DNA of 8,092 nt from Spirochaetales bacterium (GCA_012519125.1 JAAYQY010000015.1:1-8092); one strand, 5' to 3'. Shown: positions 1 to 7,418, counted from the first letter of the stretch. A program made the numbers and translations. The notes: generated by a model from the letters alone, not told the origin.

Positions 1-1222
1 GCGCAACATGCGCTTGGATATCGATCTGATCATCGAGTTGCAGGAAAAGCGTTCAAACCTGCTGCAGGAGGTTGAGAATCTGAGGGCCAGACGAAACGAG
101 AACGCCCAGAAGATGAAGGGCAAGCTCGATGCCGAAACCCGTACCGTCCTCATCGCCGAAGGCAAGGCTCTCAAGGAGAGCATCGCCGCCAGTGAAGCCT
201 CCCTCACCGAGGTGGAGCAACAGTACCAGCTTCTTGCGCGCACCATCCCCAACTATGCGCATCCCCAAGCTCCTGTAGGAAAGGAGGACAAGGACAACAC
301 TGCCATCAAGTTTGTAGGATCTGTCCCTACTTTCTCTTTCAAGCCGTTGGACCATGTCCAACTTGCCGAAAAGCTCGATCTGGTCGATTTTGATACTGCA
401 ACCAGGGTTTCCGGTGCAAAGTTCTACTATCTCAAGCGTGAGGCGGTCATCCTGCAGATGGCTTTGGAGCGCTATGCGATGGACATTGTCATGAAGCATG
501 GCTTTACCCCCTTCATCACCCCGGACATAGCCAAGGAGGAGATTCTCTCAGGCATCGGGTTCAACCCACGTGGGGAGGAGAGCAACATCTATACCCTCGA
601 GGGAACCGGTACCTGCTTGGTCGGGACTGCAGAGATCACCCTCGGCGGCTACTACGCCGGCCAAATCCTCAACAAGGAAGAACTGCCCATCAAGATGGCA
701 GGACTCTCCCACTGTTTCCGCCGCGAGGCAGGAGGAGCGGGGCAGTACTCCAAGGGTCTGTACCGCGTCCATCAGTTCTCCAAGCTGGAGATGTTCATCT
801 ACTGCCTTCCTGAGGAGTCGGATGCCTATCATCAGACGCTGCTTGCCATCGAAGAGGAAATCTTCGGCAATCTTGGCCTCGCCTACCGCGTGGTCGATAC
901 CTGCACGGGAGACCTTGGAGCCCCAGCCTACCGCAAGTTCGACATCGAAGCATGGATGCCCGGCCGTGGGGATGAAGGCGAGTACGGAGAGGTGACATCC
1001 ACCAGCAACTGCACAGACTATCAGGCCCGCTCGCTCTCCATCCGGTACAAGGATGAAGAAGGAAAGACCCAATTCGTCCATATGCTCAATGGAACAGCCA
1101 TCGCTCTCAGCCGTGCCCTGGTTGCCATACTGGAGAACTATCAGAACGAAGATGGTTCAGTGACCATTCCCCCGGCCCTGGTACCCTACACCGGCTTTGC
1201 CAGGATCGAGGCCCGAGGCTAA
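1..1222 (+). CDS. serS: Seryl-tRNA synthetase, 5'-truncated by window edge
   Basis: Charges tRNA-Ser with serine in the cytoplasm (class II aminoacyl-tRNA synthetase, ATP-dependent). The reading frame is open to the left edge (first full codon at position 2), and the first ATG at 8 lies where family members are already about 20 residues in, so the true start is upstream of the window. Numbering from that ATG: residues 1-80 are the remainder of the helical coiled-coil tRNA-binding arm. About 204-214 holds the TAE serine-pocket motif in the form VGTAEI. Motif 2 is at about 235-262 (CFRREAGGAG, then GLYRVHQF). STSNCTDYQAR is at 331-341 and motif 3 at about 361-383 (ALSRALVAILENYQ). The C-terminus (IPPALVPYTG) is complete and ends in TAA. 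About 406 residues are visible against a usual length near 425. pncB follows 10 nt downstream and is probably cotranscribed. The identification is near certain; the missing N-terminus is inferred from family length. Confidence 0.96.
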   Translation, partial: RNMRLDIDLIIELQEKRSNLLQEVENLRARRNENAQKMKGKLDAETRTVLIAEGKALKESIAASEASLTEVEQQYQLLARTIPNYAHPQAPVGKEDKDNTAIKFVGSVPTFSFKPLDHVQLAEKLDLVDFDTATRVSGAKFYYLKREAVILQMALERYAMDIVMKHGFTPFITPDIAKEEILSGIGFNPRGEESNIYTLEGTGTCLVGTAEITLGGYYAGQILNKEELPIKMAGLSHCFRREAGGAGQYSKGLYRVHQFSKLEMFIYCLPEESDAYHQTLLAIEEEIFGNLGLAYRVVDTCTGDLGAPAYRKFDIEAWMPGRGDEGEYGEVTSTSNCTDYQARSLSIRYKDEEGKTQFVHMLNGTAIALSRALVAILENYQNEDGSVTIPPALVPYTGFARIEARG

Positions 1223-1225
1223 GGA
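1221..1225 (+). promoter_or_regulatory. Ribosome binding site of pncB, overlapping the serS stop
   Basis: AAGGA begins inside the TAA stop of serS and sits 7 nt before ATG 1233. It fixes the pncB start at 1233 rather than at the in-frame ATG 1197, which lies within serS and would add 12 residues not expected in the family. The arrangement suggests that ribosomes finishing serS can reinitiate on pncB. Confidence 0.75.
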
Positions 1226-1232
1226 AGCAAGC

Positions 1233-2684
1233 ATGAACGTAAGTGCCCTGACTACCGATTTCTATGAACTGACCATGATGCAGGGGTATTTCTCAAATGC
1301 CCAGAACCCCCAGGTTGTCTTCGATATGTTCTATCGGACGAACCCTTTCGAAGGAGGCTATGTGGTCTTTGCAGGTCTCAATGACCTGATCGATAAGCTC
1401 GAGCACTTCTCGTTCAGCAAAGAGGATGTCGACTATCTTCGTAGTCTCGGCAAGTTTACCGAACCCTTCCTCGACTACTTGCAGCACTACCGCTTTGCTG
1501 GTGATGTGTATGCGATGCAGGAAGGCACGGTGGTCTTCCCTGGGGAACCCTTGCTTCGCATCCAAACCAATCTCATCGAAGCACAGCTGATAGAAGGCTT
1601 GCTTCTGAACACCCTCAACTTCCAGAGCCTTATCGCAACCAAGGCAAGCCGCATGTCCATCGCCTCCAAGCGCGGTCAGCTGATGGAGTTCGGGCTCAGA
1701 AGAGCCCAAGGTGGTGACGGCGCCCTCTCTGCAAGCAGAGCCGCCTTCATCGGAGGCTGTCAGGTCACCAGCAACACCCTTGCCGGCAAAACCTTCGACA
1801 TTCCGGTAGCAGGCACCATGGCCCACTCCTGGATCATGAGCTTTGACAGTGAATTGGAGTCCTTCCGTGCCTATGCCAATTTGTATCCAGACAATACGGT
1901 ACTGTTGATTGACACCTATGACACGCTCGGTTCAGGAATAGACAATGCAATCATCGTCGGCCTGGAACAACAGCGCAAGGGAAAGAAGATTGGGGTTCGT
2001 ATCGACAGCGGCGACCTCTCCTACCTTCCGAGGGTGATACGCAAGAGACTCGATGACGCAGGGCTCAAGGATGCGACCATCGTGGTATCCAACGACCTGA
2101 CCGAGGAGATCGTGCAGACCCTGGTCCATGATGAGGTGCCCATCGATAGTTGGGGTATCGGTACCCATTTGGTGACCGGAGGCGTACAGGCCTCTCTCAA
2201 TGGAGTCTACAAGCTTGCTGCAAAGCAGCAGAAGGATGGCACCATCACTCCCACGATGAAGATTTCCAACAGCTTTGAGAAAACCACCAATCCCGGCATC
2301 AAGCAAGTCTATCGCTTCTATGATGCTGAGGGGGGCGCATTGGCTGACCTGATCACCCTCGAGCATGAGAAAATCGTCGCAGGGAAGAAGTATACCTTCT
2401 ACCACCCCTTTGCTGAGGCCGCTTTTTTCGAGATGCAGAGCGACAAGTACGCTCGTTTTGAAAGCTTGCTCGCATTGCGAATGCACCAGGGCAAGCGGGT
2501 GGGAGAAAAGCCAACGCTGAGGCAGATCCAAGCGTTTGCACAAGAGAGCCTTGCAACCTTCCACAAGAGTTATCTGAGACAGATCAACCCGCACATTTAC
2601 AAGGTCAGCCTCTCGGCAAAGCTGAAGAAACTGAAAATGGATTTGCTGGTTGCCCAGCGCAGAAAGAGCAAGGAAGAGCTTTAG
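1233..2684 (+). CDS. pncB: Nicotinate phosphoribosyltransferase
   Basis: Converts nicotinate, PRPP and ATP to nicotinate mononucleotide, the entry step of the Preiss-Handler NAD salvage pathway; cytoplasmic. The product is 483 residues, close to the usual size of the long bacterial form. Visible family marks are the N-terminal TTDFYELTMMQGYF (7-20), RRAQGGDGALSASRAAFIGG (156-175), and GTMAHSW (194-200), whose histidine H198 corresponds to the phosphorylatable histidine of the family. Phosphate and PRPP binding stretches are LIDTYDTLGSG (225-235), GVRIDSGDL (254-262), VVSNDL (284-289) and WGIGTHLVTG (307-316). The start is chosen at 1233 because AAGGA lies 7 nt upstream and homologous sequence begins there. 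It lies 10 nt downstream of serS on the same strand. The stop TAG (2682-2684) interlocks with the stop of the convergent GyrI-like gene, leaving no room for an intergenic terminator. Nothing is missing or broken. Confidence 0.96.
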   Translation: MNVSALTTDFYELTMMQGYFSNAQNPQVVFDMFYRTNPFEGGYVVFAGLNDLIDKLEHFSFSKEDVDYLRSLGKFTEPFLDYLQHYRFAGDVYAMQEGTVVFPGEPLLRIQTNLIEAQLIEGLLLNTLNFQSLIATKASRMSIASKRGQLMEFGLRRAQGGDGALSASRAAFIGGCQVTSNTLAGKTFDIPVAGTMAHSWIMSFDSELESFRAYANLYPDNTVLLIDTYDTLGSGIDNAIIVGLEQQRKGKKIGVRIDSGDLSYLPRVIRKRLDDAGLKDATIVVSNDLTEEIVQTLVHDEVPIDSWGIGTHLVTGGVQASLNGVYKLAAKQQKDGTITPTMKISNSFEKTTNPGIKQVYRFYDAEGGALADLITLEHEKIVAGKKYTFYHPFAEAAFFEMQSDKYARFESLLALRMHQGKRVGEKPTLRQIQAFAQESLATFHKSYLRQINPHIYKVSLSAKLKKLKMDLLVAQRRKSKEEL

Positions 2685-3280
2685 GAGATCGGTTGCACCG
2701 CAAATCTGAGAACAGTTTTCAGCTGGTCGGCTTCGGTCTTCTTCGGATTGCTCAGATACATCTCCCTATGGGAAGTGCTGCTTCGCTTCAGCTGATGCTC
2801 TGCACAAAACCTCTCCATCCGTGCAAAGCTTGCATCCTCATCCTGGTACGAACCTATGTGCAGCATGGTTACGCACACTCCTTCAGTAAGGGTGGCAAAG
2901 CGTACATGGGAGGATGAGAGTCCTTTTTTGAAAGACACCTGCTCGCGAACCTGTTCGACCAACTCCTCGGTAACCCAGGATGGTTGTGCGATCATGGCAG
3001 ACCAAACCCAGCTATTCCGATTCTCCACCTCAACGGCATCCCAGACACATTCGAGTGGGGAGACGGTGAAAGGCTTGTACAGGGAGTGCTTCCTAAACCC
3101 CATCTTCAGGGTGTAACTCATGGAGAAAAGAAGCTCCACAGCCTCTGTGTAGGCCGGATCGGAGGGGTCCCCTTCCCCATCGATGATGAGATACGAAAGC
3201 GAAGGAACGTCGACCAGCGTGGGCTCTTTTGGAGTGTGGTAGAGCTGTTTCAGCTCCTTCTTCACGTCATAGACTTCCAT
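2681..3280 (-). CDS. GyrI-like small-molecule-binding domain protein
   Basis: A 199-residue stand-alone protein that resembles the GyrI-like/SOUL-like effector-binding fold (COG4832 type, PF06445-like), without any DNA-binding domain. Visible marks: an N-terminal YDVKKELKQLY (4-14), LVDVPSLSYLIIDGEGDP (22-39), PLECVWDA (75-82), WVWSAMIAQPSWVTEE (91-106), FATLTEGVCVTMLHIGSY (128-145) and HREMYLSNPKKT (171-182). Acidic residues E77 and E133 sit where family members have conserved pocket glutamates. Some GyrI-like proteins bind drugs or act as cyclopropanoid hydrolases; whether this one does is unknown. The start at 3280 is preferred over the ATG at 3286 and over a longer frame from 3370, because AGGAGG lies exactly 6 nt before 3280 and abuts the 3286 ATG. 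It is the last gene of the leftward operon, 10 nt after the amidase. The fold assignment is firm; the function is open. Confidence 0.85.
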   Translation of the reverse strand: MEVYDVKKELKQLYHTPKEPTLVDVPSLSYLIIDGEGDPSDPAYTEAVELLFSMSYTLKMGFRKHSLYKPFTVSPLECVWDAVEVENRNSWVWSAMIAQPSWVTEELVEQVREQVSFKKGLSSSHVRFATLTEGVCVTMLHIGSYQDEDASFARMERFCAEHQLKRSSTSHREMYLSNPKKTEADQLKTVLRFAVQPIS

Positions 3281-3286
3281 CGGCAT

Positions 3287-3293
3287 CCTCCTA
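3287..3293 (-). promoter_or_regulatory. Ribosome binding site of the GyrI-like gene, overlapping the amidase stop
   Basis: On the minus strand the sequence reads TAGGAGG: the TAG is the amidase stop codon and AGGAGG is a near-perfect Shine-Dalgarno sequence 6 nt before ATG 3280. The overlap ties translation of the GyrI-like gene to termination on the amidase gene and decides the start. Confidence 0.8.
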
Positions 3294-4034
3294 CAAACAG
3301 CGTTCGATTGCCAAGGCGATCGCCTGGGCAACTCGTTGGCGCCATTGCGGCGAAACAAGGTTTTTAGCATCCTCTTCGTTGGTAAGAAAGCCTACCTCCA
3401 CCAAGACAGAGGGAACCCTGGAGGCATTGAGCACATAGATGTCACGCTCCTTGATCCCACGGTTTCGACTGGTGATCAGGGTTTCCGAAAACGTTTCCTC
3501 AAAGAGTGAGGCGACTACCAGATTGCGATGGTTGAGCATCCGGTTGAGGGTTACCTGGGAAAACCCGGAGAGCATTGCCAGGTTGGTCAAAGGGGTTGAC
3601 TCATCCATGAGTTTGACACGCTTGCTCTGCAATTTGGTCAGAATCTCAAACCCTGAGGCTTCGCGTGATTGGGCACTGTTCACATGAATCGAAACAAACA
3701 GGGCGCTGGTTTGGTTGCGCAACTCAGTCGTATAGGCAATCTCACTACGCTGGGCAAGGGTAAGGTAGGTATCATCACTTCTGGTGTAGACCAACACAAG
3801 GTCGGGGTGTGATACGGCGAGCAAGGATCCCACTCGTTTGGTGATATCCAATGTCAGATCTCGTTCGTAGACAGTGCCTCCTGCAAACGCCCAGGCAAAA
3901 CTGGTTCCAGGATCATGCCCGCCGTGTCCTGCATCGAGAATCACCGTCCCGACACCCAGGCTGTAGGGGTCAAGTGAGGCGAAGAGCATCAGTGGAAGCA
4001 ACAGCAAAAACGCAAGGGTGAGGATCTTTTTCAT
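3291..4034 (-). CDS. Secreted N-acetylmuramoyl-L-alanine amidase (Amidase_3)
   Basis: A 247-residue zinc amidase that would cut the bond between N-acetylmuramic acid and L-alanine in peptidoglycan, outside the inner membrane. Residues 1-20 form a signal peptide (MKK, a hydrophobic leucine-rich core, then a likely cleavage after the LFAS stretch). The catalytic domain follows directly: ILDAGHGGHDPG (32-43) with zinc ligand H37, YERDLTLDI (56-64) with E57, FVSIHVNSA (113-121) with H117, and VLVEVGFLTN (210-219) with catalytic E213. All expected zinc and catalytic residues are present. There is no AMIN domain, LysM or SH3 anchor, so this is a minimal AmiC/CwlM-like catalytic module. Its ATG overlaps the stop of the upstream GT2-like gene by 4 nt (ATGA) and is served by AAGGAGG (4039-4045) 4 nt before it. 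Its stop overlaps the next gene's ribosome binding site. A role in cell separation or wall turnover is inferred from the family. Confidence 0.93.
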   Translation of the reverse strand: MKKILTLAFLLLLPLMLFASLDPYSLGVGTVILDAGHGGHDPGTSFAWAFAGGTVYERDLTLDITKRVGSLLAVSHPDLVLVYTRSDDTYLTLAQRSEIAYTTELRNQTSALFVSIHVNSAQSREASGFEILTKLQSKRVKLMDESTPLTNLAMLSGFSQVTLNRMLNHRNLVVASLFEETFSETLITSRNRGIKERDIYVLNASRVPSVLVEVGFLTNEEDAKNLVSPQWRQRVAQAIALAIERCL

Positions 4035-4951
4035 GCCTCCTCCTTGGGCCAGCTGTCACACAGGGTTGAAAAATCCATCTTCTGCAGCCACTGCATCCGC
4101 TTCTTGACTTCAGTCTGATAGACCTCCTTGTCAAAGAAGCCCTTGTATTTGCGGGCAACATTCTTCGCATTGATGCTCTGCACCCCCAAGTCTTTGGTGT
4201 AGCACCGTTCAAATCCTTCAGCATCGCTACGGTCTTCAATCACACTCTCGCGGTCTGGGAACTGCATCAACAGAGCATCCCCGATGGCAATGTGATAGCC
4301 CAGAAGGTGCGTCCTGATCCCCCAGTCCAATGCCTGGTAGTATTCACTGTGAATCTGCTCATCGAAGCCACGCAGCCGCTGAAAGAGCGCGCGGTCGTAG
4401 AGTGCAAGGCACATCACCGGATAGAGCGTCTGTTGCAAGGTCACTGCGCCAAGGCGAGGGAAATCAGATTCGGGATCCAACTCACGTTCCACCAGACGCG
4501 GGGAACGACGACAGGGGACAATCTCCTTGTAGGCATTTGCCAGTACTGCACAGTAGGCAGCCGGATGCTCAGGCTCCGCCATCAGGCTCATGAGCAAAGG
4601 CCCGTCAAACTTCACGAGCAAAAGGTCGCTTCTGACGATGAGAAAAAGATTGGTCCTGCATTCATTGGCAACCGCATTGATTTTTTCTCCGGTGAAGGTA
4701 TGGGTGGTGAAAACCAAGAAGGTCACATCCTTATACTGTTCCTGCATGCTGGGGATATCGAGCCTCCCCTCCTGGGTAACCACGTGGAGGCTGAAGTTCA
4801 TCTGGCTCTGATACCACTCGAGACTTTCATTGAGTTGTGCAAGCGTACCCGTATCAAGGATGCCCACAGCAAGTTGCTCAGTATTGTGCAAATGCGTAAT
4901 GCGTGAGAGCATTTCCTGTTTTCTACGGTAGATACGATAGTTATTCAACAT
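4031..4951 (-). CDS. GT2-like (GT-A fold) glycosyltransferase family protein, DXD region altered
   Basis: A 306-residue protein with no signal peptide or membrane segment, so probably cytoplasmic. The layout resembles family 2 glycosyltransferases: beta strands near 27-32 and 76-82, then TGEKINAVANECRTNLFLIV (87-106), which matches the usual N-x-A helix before the nucleotide-sugar site. The C-terminal block is MCLALYDRALFQRLRGFDEQ (180-199) followed by YYQALDWGIRTHLLGYHIAIGD (204-225), the acceptor-side block with a conserved acidic D209. Where a DXD motif is expected the sequence is RSDLLL (107-112), with only D109 remaining. The start at 4951 overlaps the proB end by 11 nt. The frame is open further upstream to 5101, but that part runs through proB and is not family-like. 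There is no strong ribosome binding site at 4951, so translational coupling from proB is likely. The substrate is unknown. It might be an active transferase for a cell-surface glycan or a degenerate, non-catalytic member; the fold call is moderately sure. Confidence 0.65.
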   Translation of the reverse strand: MLNNYRIYRRKQEMLSRITHLHNTEQLAVGILDTGTLAQLNESLEWYQSQMNFSLHVVTQEGRLDIPSMQEQYKDVTFLVFTTHTFTGEKINAVANECRTNLFLIVRSDLLLVKFDGPLLMSLMAEPEHPAAYCAVLANAYKEIVPCRRSPRLVERELDPESDFPRLGAVTLQQTLYPVMCLALYDRALFQRLRGFDEQIHSEYYQALDWGIRTHLLGYHIAIGDALLMQFPDRESVIEDRSDAEGFERCYTKDLGVQSINAKNVARKYKGFFDKEVYQTEVKKRMQWLQKMDFSTLCDSWPKEEA

Positions 4952-6065
4952 CGTCCAGCAACACCAAGTCCTCCGGTCGGAAGAGTACGTCCTTCCCACC
5001 CTTTCCCAGCAAAGCCTCGATGTCCTTGCTGCTATGGCCGGCCACCTTGGCGATATCTGTGCTGTTGTAGTACGGTACCGCCTTGGCAAAGGGTTTGCCA
5101 TCGGTGGTACAGATCTGGATCACATCCCCGCTGCCAAAGACCCCGTTCACCCGTACGACCCCCTTTGGAAGCAAGCTTTTCTTGGAGAGCAAGGCTTTTT
5201 TTGCTCCCTCATCCACCTCGATCGAACCAAGATGGGAGTTGTTCAGAATCCATCGCTCCCGCTGACTCAGCCTTGTTGAGGGATGAATATACGTCCCCAG
5301 TGATTCTCCTGAGAGAAGGCGGGTGAGAGCACCTTCCTCATAGCCACTGGCAATGATGGTACCACACCCTGCAACCGAGGCTATCTTGGCCGCCAACAGC
5401 TTGGTCTTCATGCCGCCGGTTGAGTGGGTGGAACCAGCCCCGCCTGCATAGGAGAGCACCCTATCATCAAGGCTTTCAATCTCGGATAGCAGTTGTGCCG
5501 ACTCATCCTTCTTGGGGTCTGCCGTATAGAGTCCTGGGATATCGGTCAGAATGACCAAGAGGTCGGCATCAATCTTACTGGCAACCATGGCACTCATCCT
5601 GTCATTATCACCAAAGGCAGAACCGATCTCGGCTGTACTGACCACGTCATTCTCATTGAAAACAGGAACCACCCCAAGATCGAGCAGGGTGAAGATGCTG
5701 TTGCGCAGATTCACGTAGGTATGTCGGTTGTTGAGGTCTTTCCTGGTGAGCAAGATTTGTGAGCAGACCAGATTATGACGCTTGAAGGAGCGACGATAAC
5801 TGGACATGAGCAGGGGTTGGCCGATGGATGCACACGCTTGGCGCATTGAAACCTGTTTTACCGGACCCTTGAGATGCAACTCCTTCGCTCCCATGCCGAC
5901 GGCACCACTGCTGACCAGAAGCACCTGATACCCTCTCTTGTGCAGCTGTGCTATCTGGTCAACAATCGAATCGATGCACATTTCATCGATTCCTTCTTGT
6001 ACAGAGAGCAGGTTGGTCCCCACTTTCACCACCAGGCGATGTACGTTTGTCAGGTCACGCTTCAT
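4941..6065 (-). CDS. proB: Glutamate 5-kinase with C-terminal PUA domain
   Basis: Phosphorylates L-glutamate with ATP to gamma-glutamyl phosphate, the first and usually proline-inhibited step of proline synthesis; cytoplasmic, handing its unstable product to ProA. The product is 374 residues, the full length of the kinase-plus-PUA form. The amino acid kinase domain covers about 8-260: LVVKVGTNLL (11-20), VLLVSSGAVGMGA (48-60), PVFNENDVVST (134-144), FGDNDRMSAMVA (151-162), ILTDIPGLYTADP (172-184) and STGGMKTKL (215-223). The PUA domain is at about 278-355 (GSIEVDEGAKKAL, then VVRVNGVFGSGDVI). Its ATG overlaps the proA stop by 4 nt (ATGA at 6062-6065) with only a weak G-rich stretch before it, so coupling to proA is likely. 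The order proA-proB is the reverse of the enterobacterial proBA operon. The assignment is near certain. Confidence 0.97.
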   Translation of the reverse strand: MKRDLTNVHRLVVKVGTNLLSVQEGIDEMCIDSIVDQIAQLHKRGYQVLLVSSGAVGMGAKELHLKGPVKQVSMRQACASIGQPLLMSSYRRSFKRHNLVCSQILLTRKDLNNRHTYVNLRNSIFTLLDLGVVPVFNENDVVSTAEIGSAFGDNDRMSAMVASKIDADLLVILTDIPGLYTADPKKDESAQLLSEIESLDDRVLSYAGGAGSTHSTGGMKTKLLAAKIASVAGCGTIIASGYEEGALTRLLSGESLGTYIHPSTRLSQRERWILNNSHLGSIEVDEGAKKALLSKKSLLPKGVVRVNGVFGSGDVIQICTTDGKPFAKAVPYYNSTDIAKVAGHSSKDIEALLGKGGKDVLFRPEDLVLLDDVE

Positions 6066-7390
6066 CGTTCGCCCCCGAAGGCAAGAGAGGATCCATCCTT
6101 TGCAAGCTCGGTGTGGAGGAACTGCTTGGGCTCCGTGCCACTATAGGTACCCACGACCTGGCCCTGTCCCTTGAGCAGGTATTTGCTGCTCATCAGGCCC
6201 TCAAGTCCCACCGGCCCGCGTGCATGGATCTTTGCGGTGCTTATCCCGACCTCGGCGCCAAGACCGAAGCGGAAGCCATCGGAGAAGCGGGTTGAACAGT
6301 TGGCGAACACGTCGGCGGAATCGACTTGCAGGAAGAACGTCCTGATCGCCATCTCATCCTCGCTGACGATGGCATCGGTGTGGTGCGATCCGTACGTCTC
6401 AATATGGTCGATGGCCTGCTCAAGGCTATCCACGACACGGATGTTCACTTCCAAGGCGAGGTACTCCATACCCCAATCCCCTTCCTGGTAGGGAGTGCAG
6501 GAGATCAGATTCTGGGCTGCGGCATCGCCATGCATCACCACATGTCCCTGAGCAAGGCGTTTGGCGAGCTTGGGAAGAAATGCCGCTGCAACCGCTTGGT
6601 GGACAAGTATAGTCTCCACTGCATTGCAAGCTGCAGGATATTGGGTTTTCGAGTCATAGGCAATCTCAACGGCCTTCGCAAGATCGGCATGCTCATCGAT
6701 GTAGAGATGACAGATTCCGTCCGCATGCCCAAGCACCGGAATAGAGGTGTGGTCCATGACATAGCGTACGAACTGGTTGGTCCCGCGGGGGATGAGCAGA
6801 TCAATCTCTTTCTCCATCCCCAGCATCAGCTCGACATCGGCATGGCTTTCCACGAGCAGAAGCCATGTATCGCCCAAGGCCGAACCGGCACAGCTGCGCT
6901 GGATGGAAGCGACCAACTCGGTATTGGTCCTCTGTGCTTCCTTGCCTCCCTTGAGGATGATGCCATTTCCGCTCTTCAGGCAGAGTGAGACGATCTGCAC
7001 CAAGGCATCGGGCCTGGCCTCGAAGATCATGCCGATGACCCCTATGGGGAAGCTCACTTTCTCGAGCAACAGACCATCATCAAGGAGCCTTCGTTCCAAA
7101 ACATGCCCGATGGGGTCTTTCAGCTCGGCGACTTGCTGCAAGCCGAGCGTTACCGCAGCGAGTTTCTCCTCGCTGAAGATCAAGCGCTTGACCAGGGATT
7201 CTTTCTGGCCGTTTTCCACTGCTTGTGCAACATCCAACTCATTCGCCGAGCGTATCAGCTGATAATCCCTAACCAAGCCATCGGCGATGGTCAAGAGGAG
7301 TTGGTTGCGCTGCTCTATCGTGCTGGAGGAGAGGATTTTCGCTTGGGAGCGCAGGGTGCGAATCCTCTGGTGCAATGCGTGTGTATCCAT
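6062..7390 (-). CDS. proA: Glutamate-5-semialdehyde dehydrogenase (gamma-glutamyl phosphate reductase)
   Basis: Reduces gamma-glutamyl phosphate with NADPH to glutamate-5-semialdehyde, which cyclises to pyrroline-5-carboxylate; second step of proline synthesis, cytoplasmic. The product is 442 residues, slightly longer than many family members of about 415-430. It is an aldehyde-dehydrogenase-fold protein with PIGVIGMIFEARPDA (115-129), GNGIILKGGKEA (141-152), LLIPRGTNQFV (198-208), the catalytic cysteine C255 in YPAACNAVET (251-260), STRFSDGFRFGLGAEVGIST and ARGPVGLEGLMSSKY near the C-terminus. The start at 7390 is supported by AGAAGGA (7399-7405) 8 nt upstream. It is the first gene of the leftward five-gene unit and the only one preceded by a real intergenic region, so the operon promoter should lie at about 7400-7450. 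The last 20 or so residues (after GTEPKQF) look like a family-variable tail. No proC (the last step) is in the window. Confidence 0.97.
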   Translation of the reverse strand: MDTHALHQRIRTLRSQAKILSSSTIEQRNQLLLTIADGLVRDYQLIRSANELDVAQAVENGQKESLVKRLIFSEEKLAAVTLGLQQVAELKDPIGHVLERRLLDDGLLLEKVSFPIGVIGMIFEARPDALVQIVSLCLKSGNGIILKGGKEAQRTNTELVASIQRSCAGSALGDTWLLLVESHADVELMLGMEKEIDLLIPRGTNQFVRYVMDHTSIPVLGHADGICHLYIDEHADLAKAVEIAYDSKTQYPAACNAVETILVHQAVAAAFLPKLAKRLAQGHVVMHGDAAAQNLISCTPYQEGDWGMEYLALEVNIRVVDSLEQAIDHIETYGSHHTDAIVSEDEMAIRTFFLQVDSADVFANCSTRFSDGFRFGLGAEVGISTAKIHARGPVGLEGLMSSKYLLKGQGQVVGTYSGTEPKQFLHTELAKDGSSLAFGGER

Positions 7391-7418
7391 GTTCCGATTC
7401 CTTCTGAATGGTATCTAT

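Noticed and set aside
548..1081. 177-residue minus-strand frame inside serS
   Set aside because: serS motifs 2 and 3 lie in the plus frame; the opposite frame is a shadow.
1197..1232. Upstream start for pncB at 1197
   Set aside because: It would add 12 residues encoded within serS, without a ribosome binding site; AAGGA points to 1233.
1932..2594. 220-residue open frame on the minus strand inside pncB
   Set aside because: pncB has all its motifs in the plus frame; the antisense frame shows none.
2690..2700. Small hairpin CGGT-TGC-ACCG just past the convergent stops
   Set aside because: A 4-bp stem without a T tract is too weak to call a terminator.
3281..3370. Longer N-terminus of the GyrI-like protein from 3370
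   Set aside because: The extra residues run through the amidase C-terminus and are not family-like; AGGAGG fixes 3280.
4292..4906. 204-residue open frame on the plus strand opposite the GT2-like gene
   Set aside because: No family resemblance, and it lies within a tightly packed operon whose minus-strand frames carry start signals and overlaps.
4952..5101. Longer N-terminus of the GT2-like protein from 5101
   Set aside because: The added arginine- and tryptophan-rich stretch is proB read in another frame.
6326..6988. 220-residue open frame on the plus strand inside proA
   Set aside because: It lies opposite proA, which has a catalytic cysteine and full family motifs. The frame has no recognisable domain and no ribosome binding site of note, so it is a codon-bias shadow.
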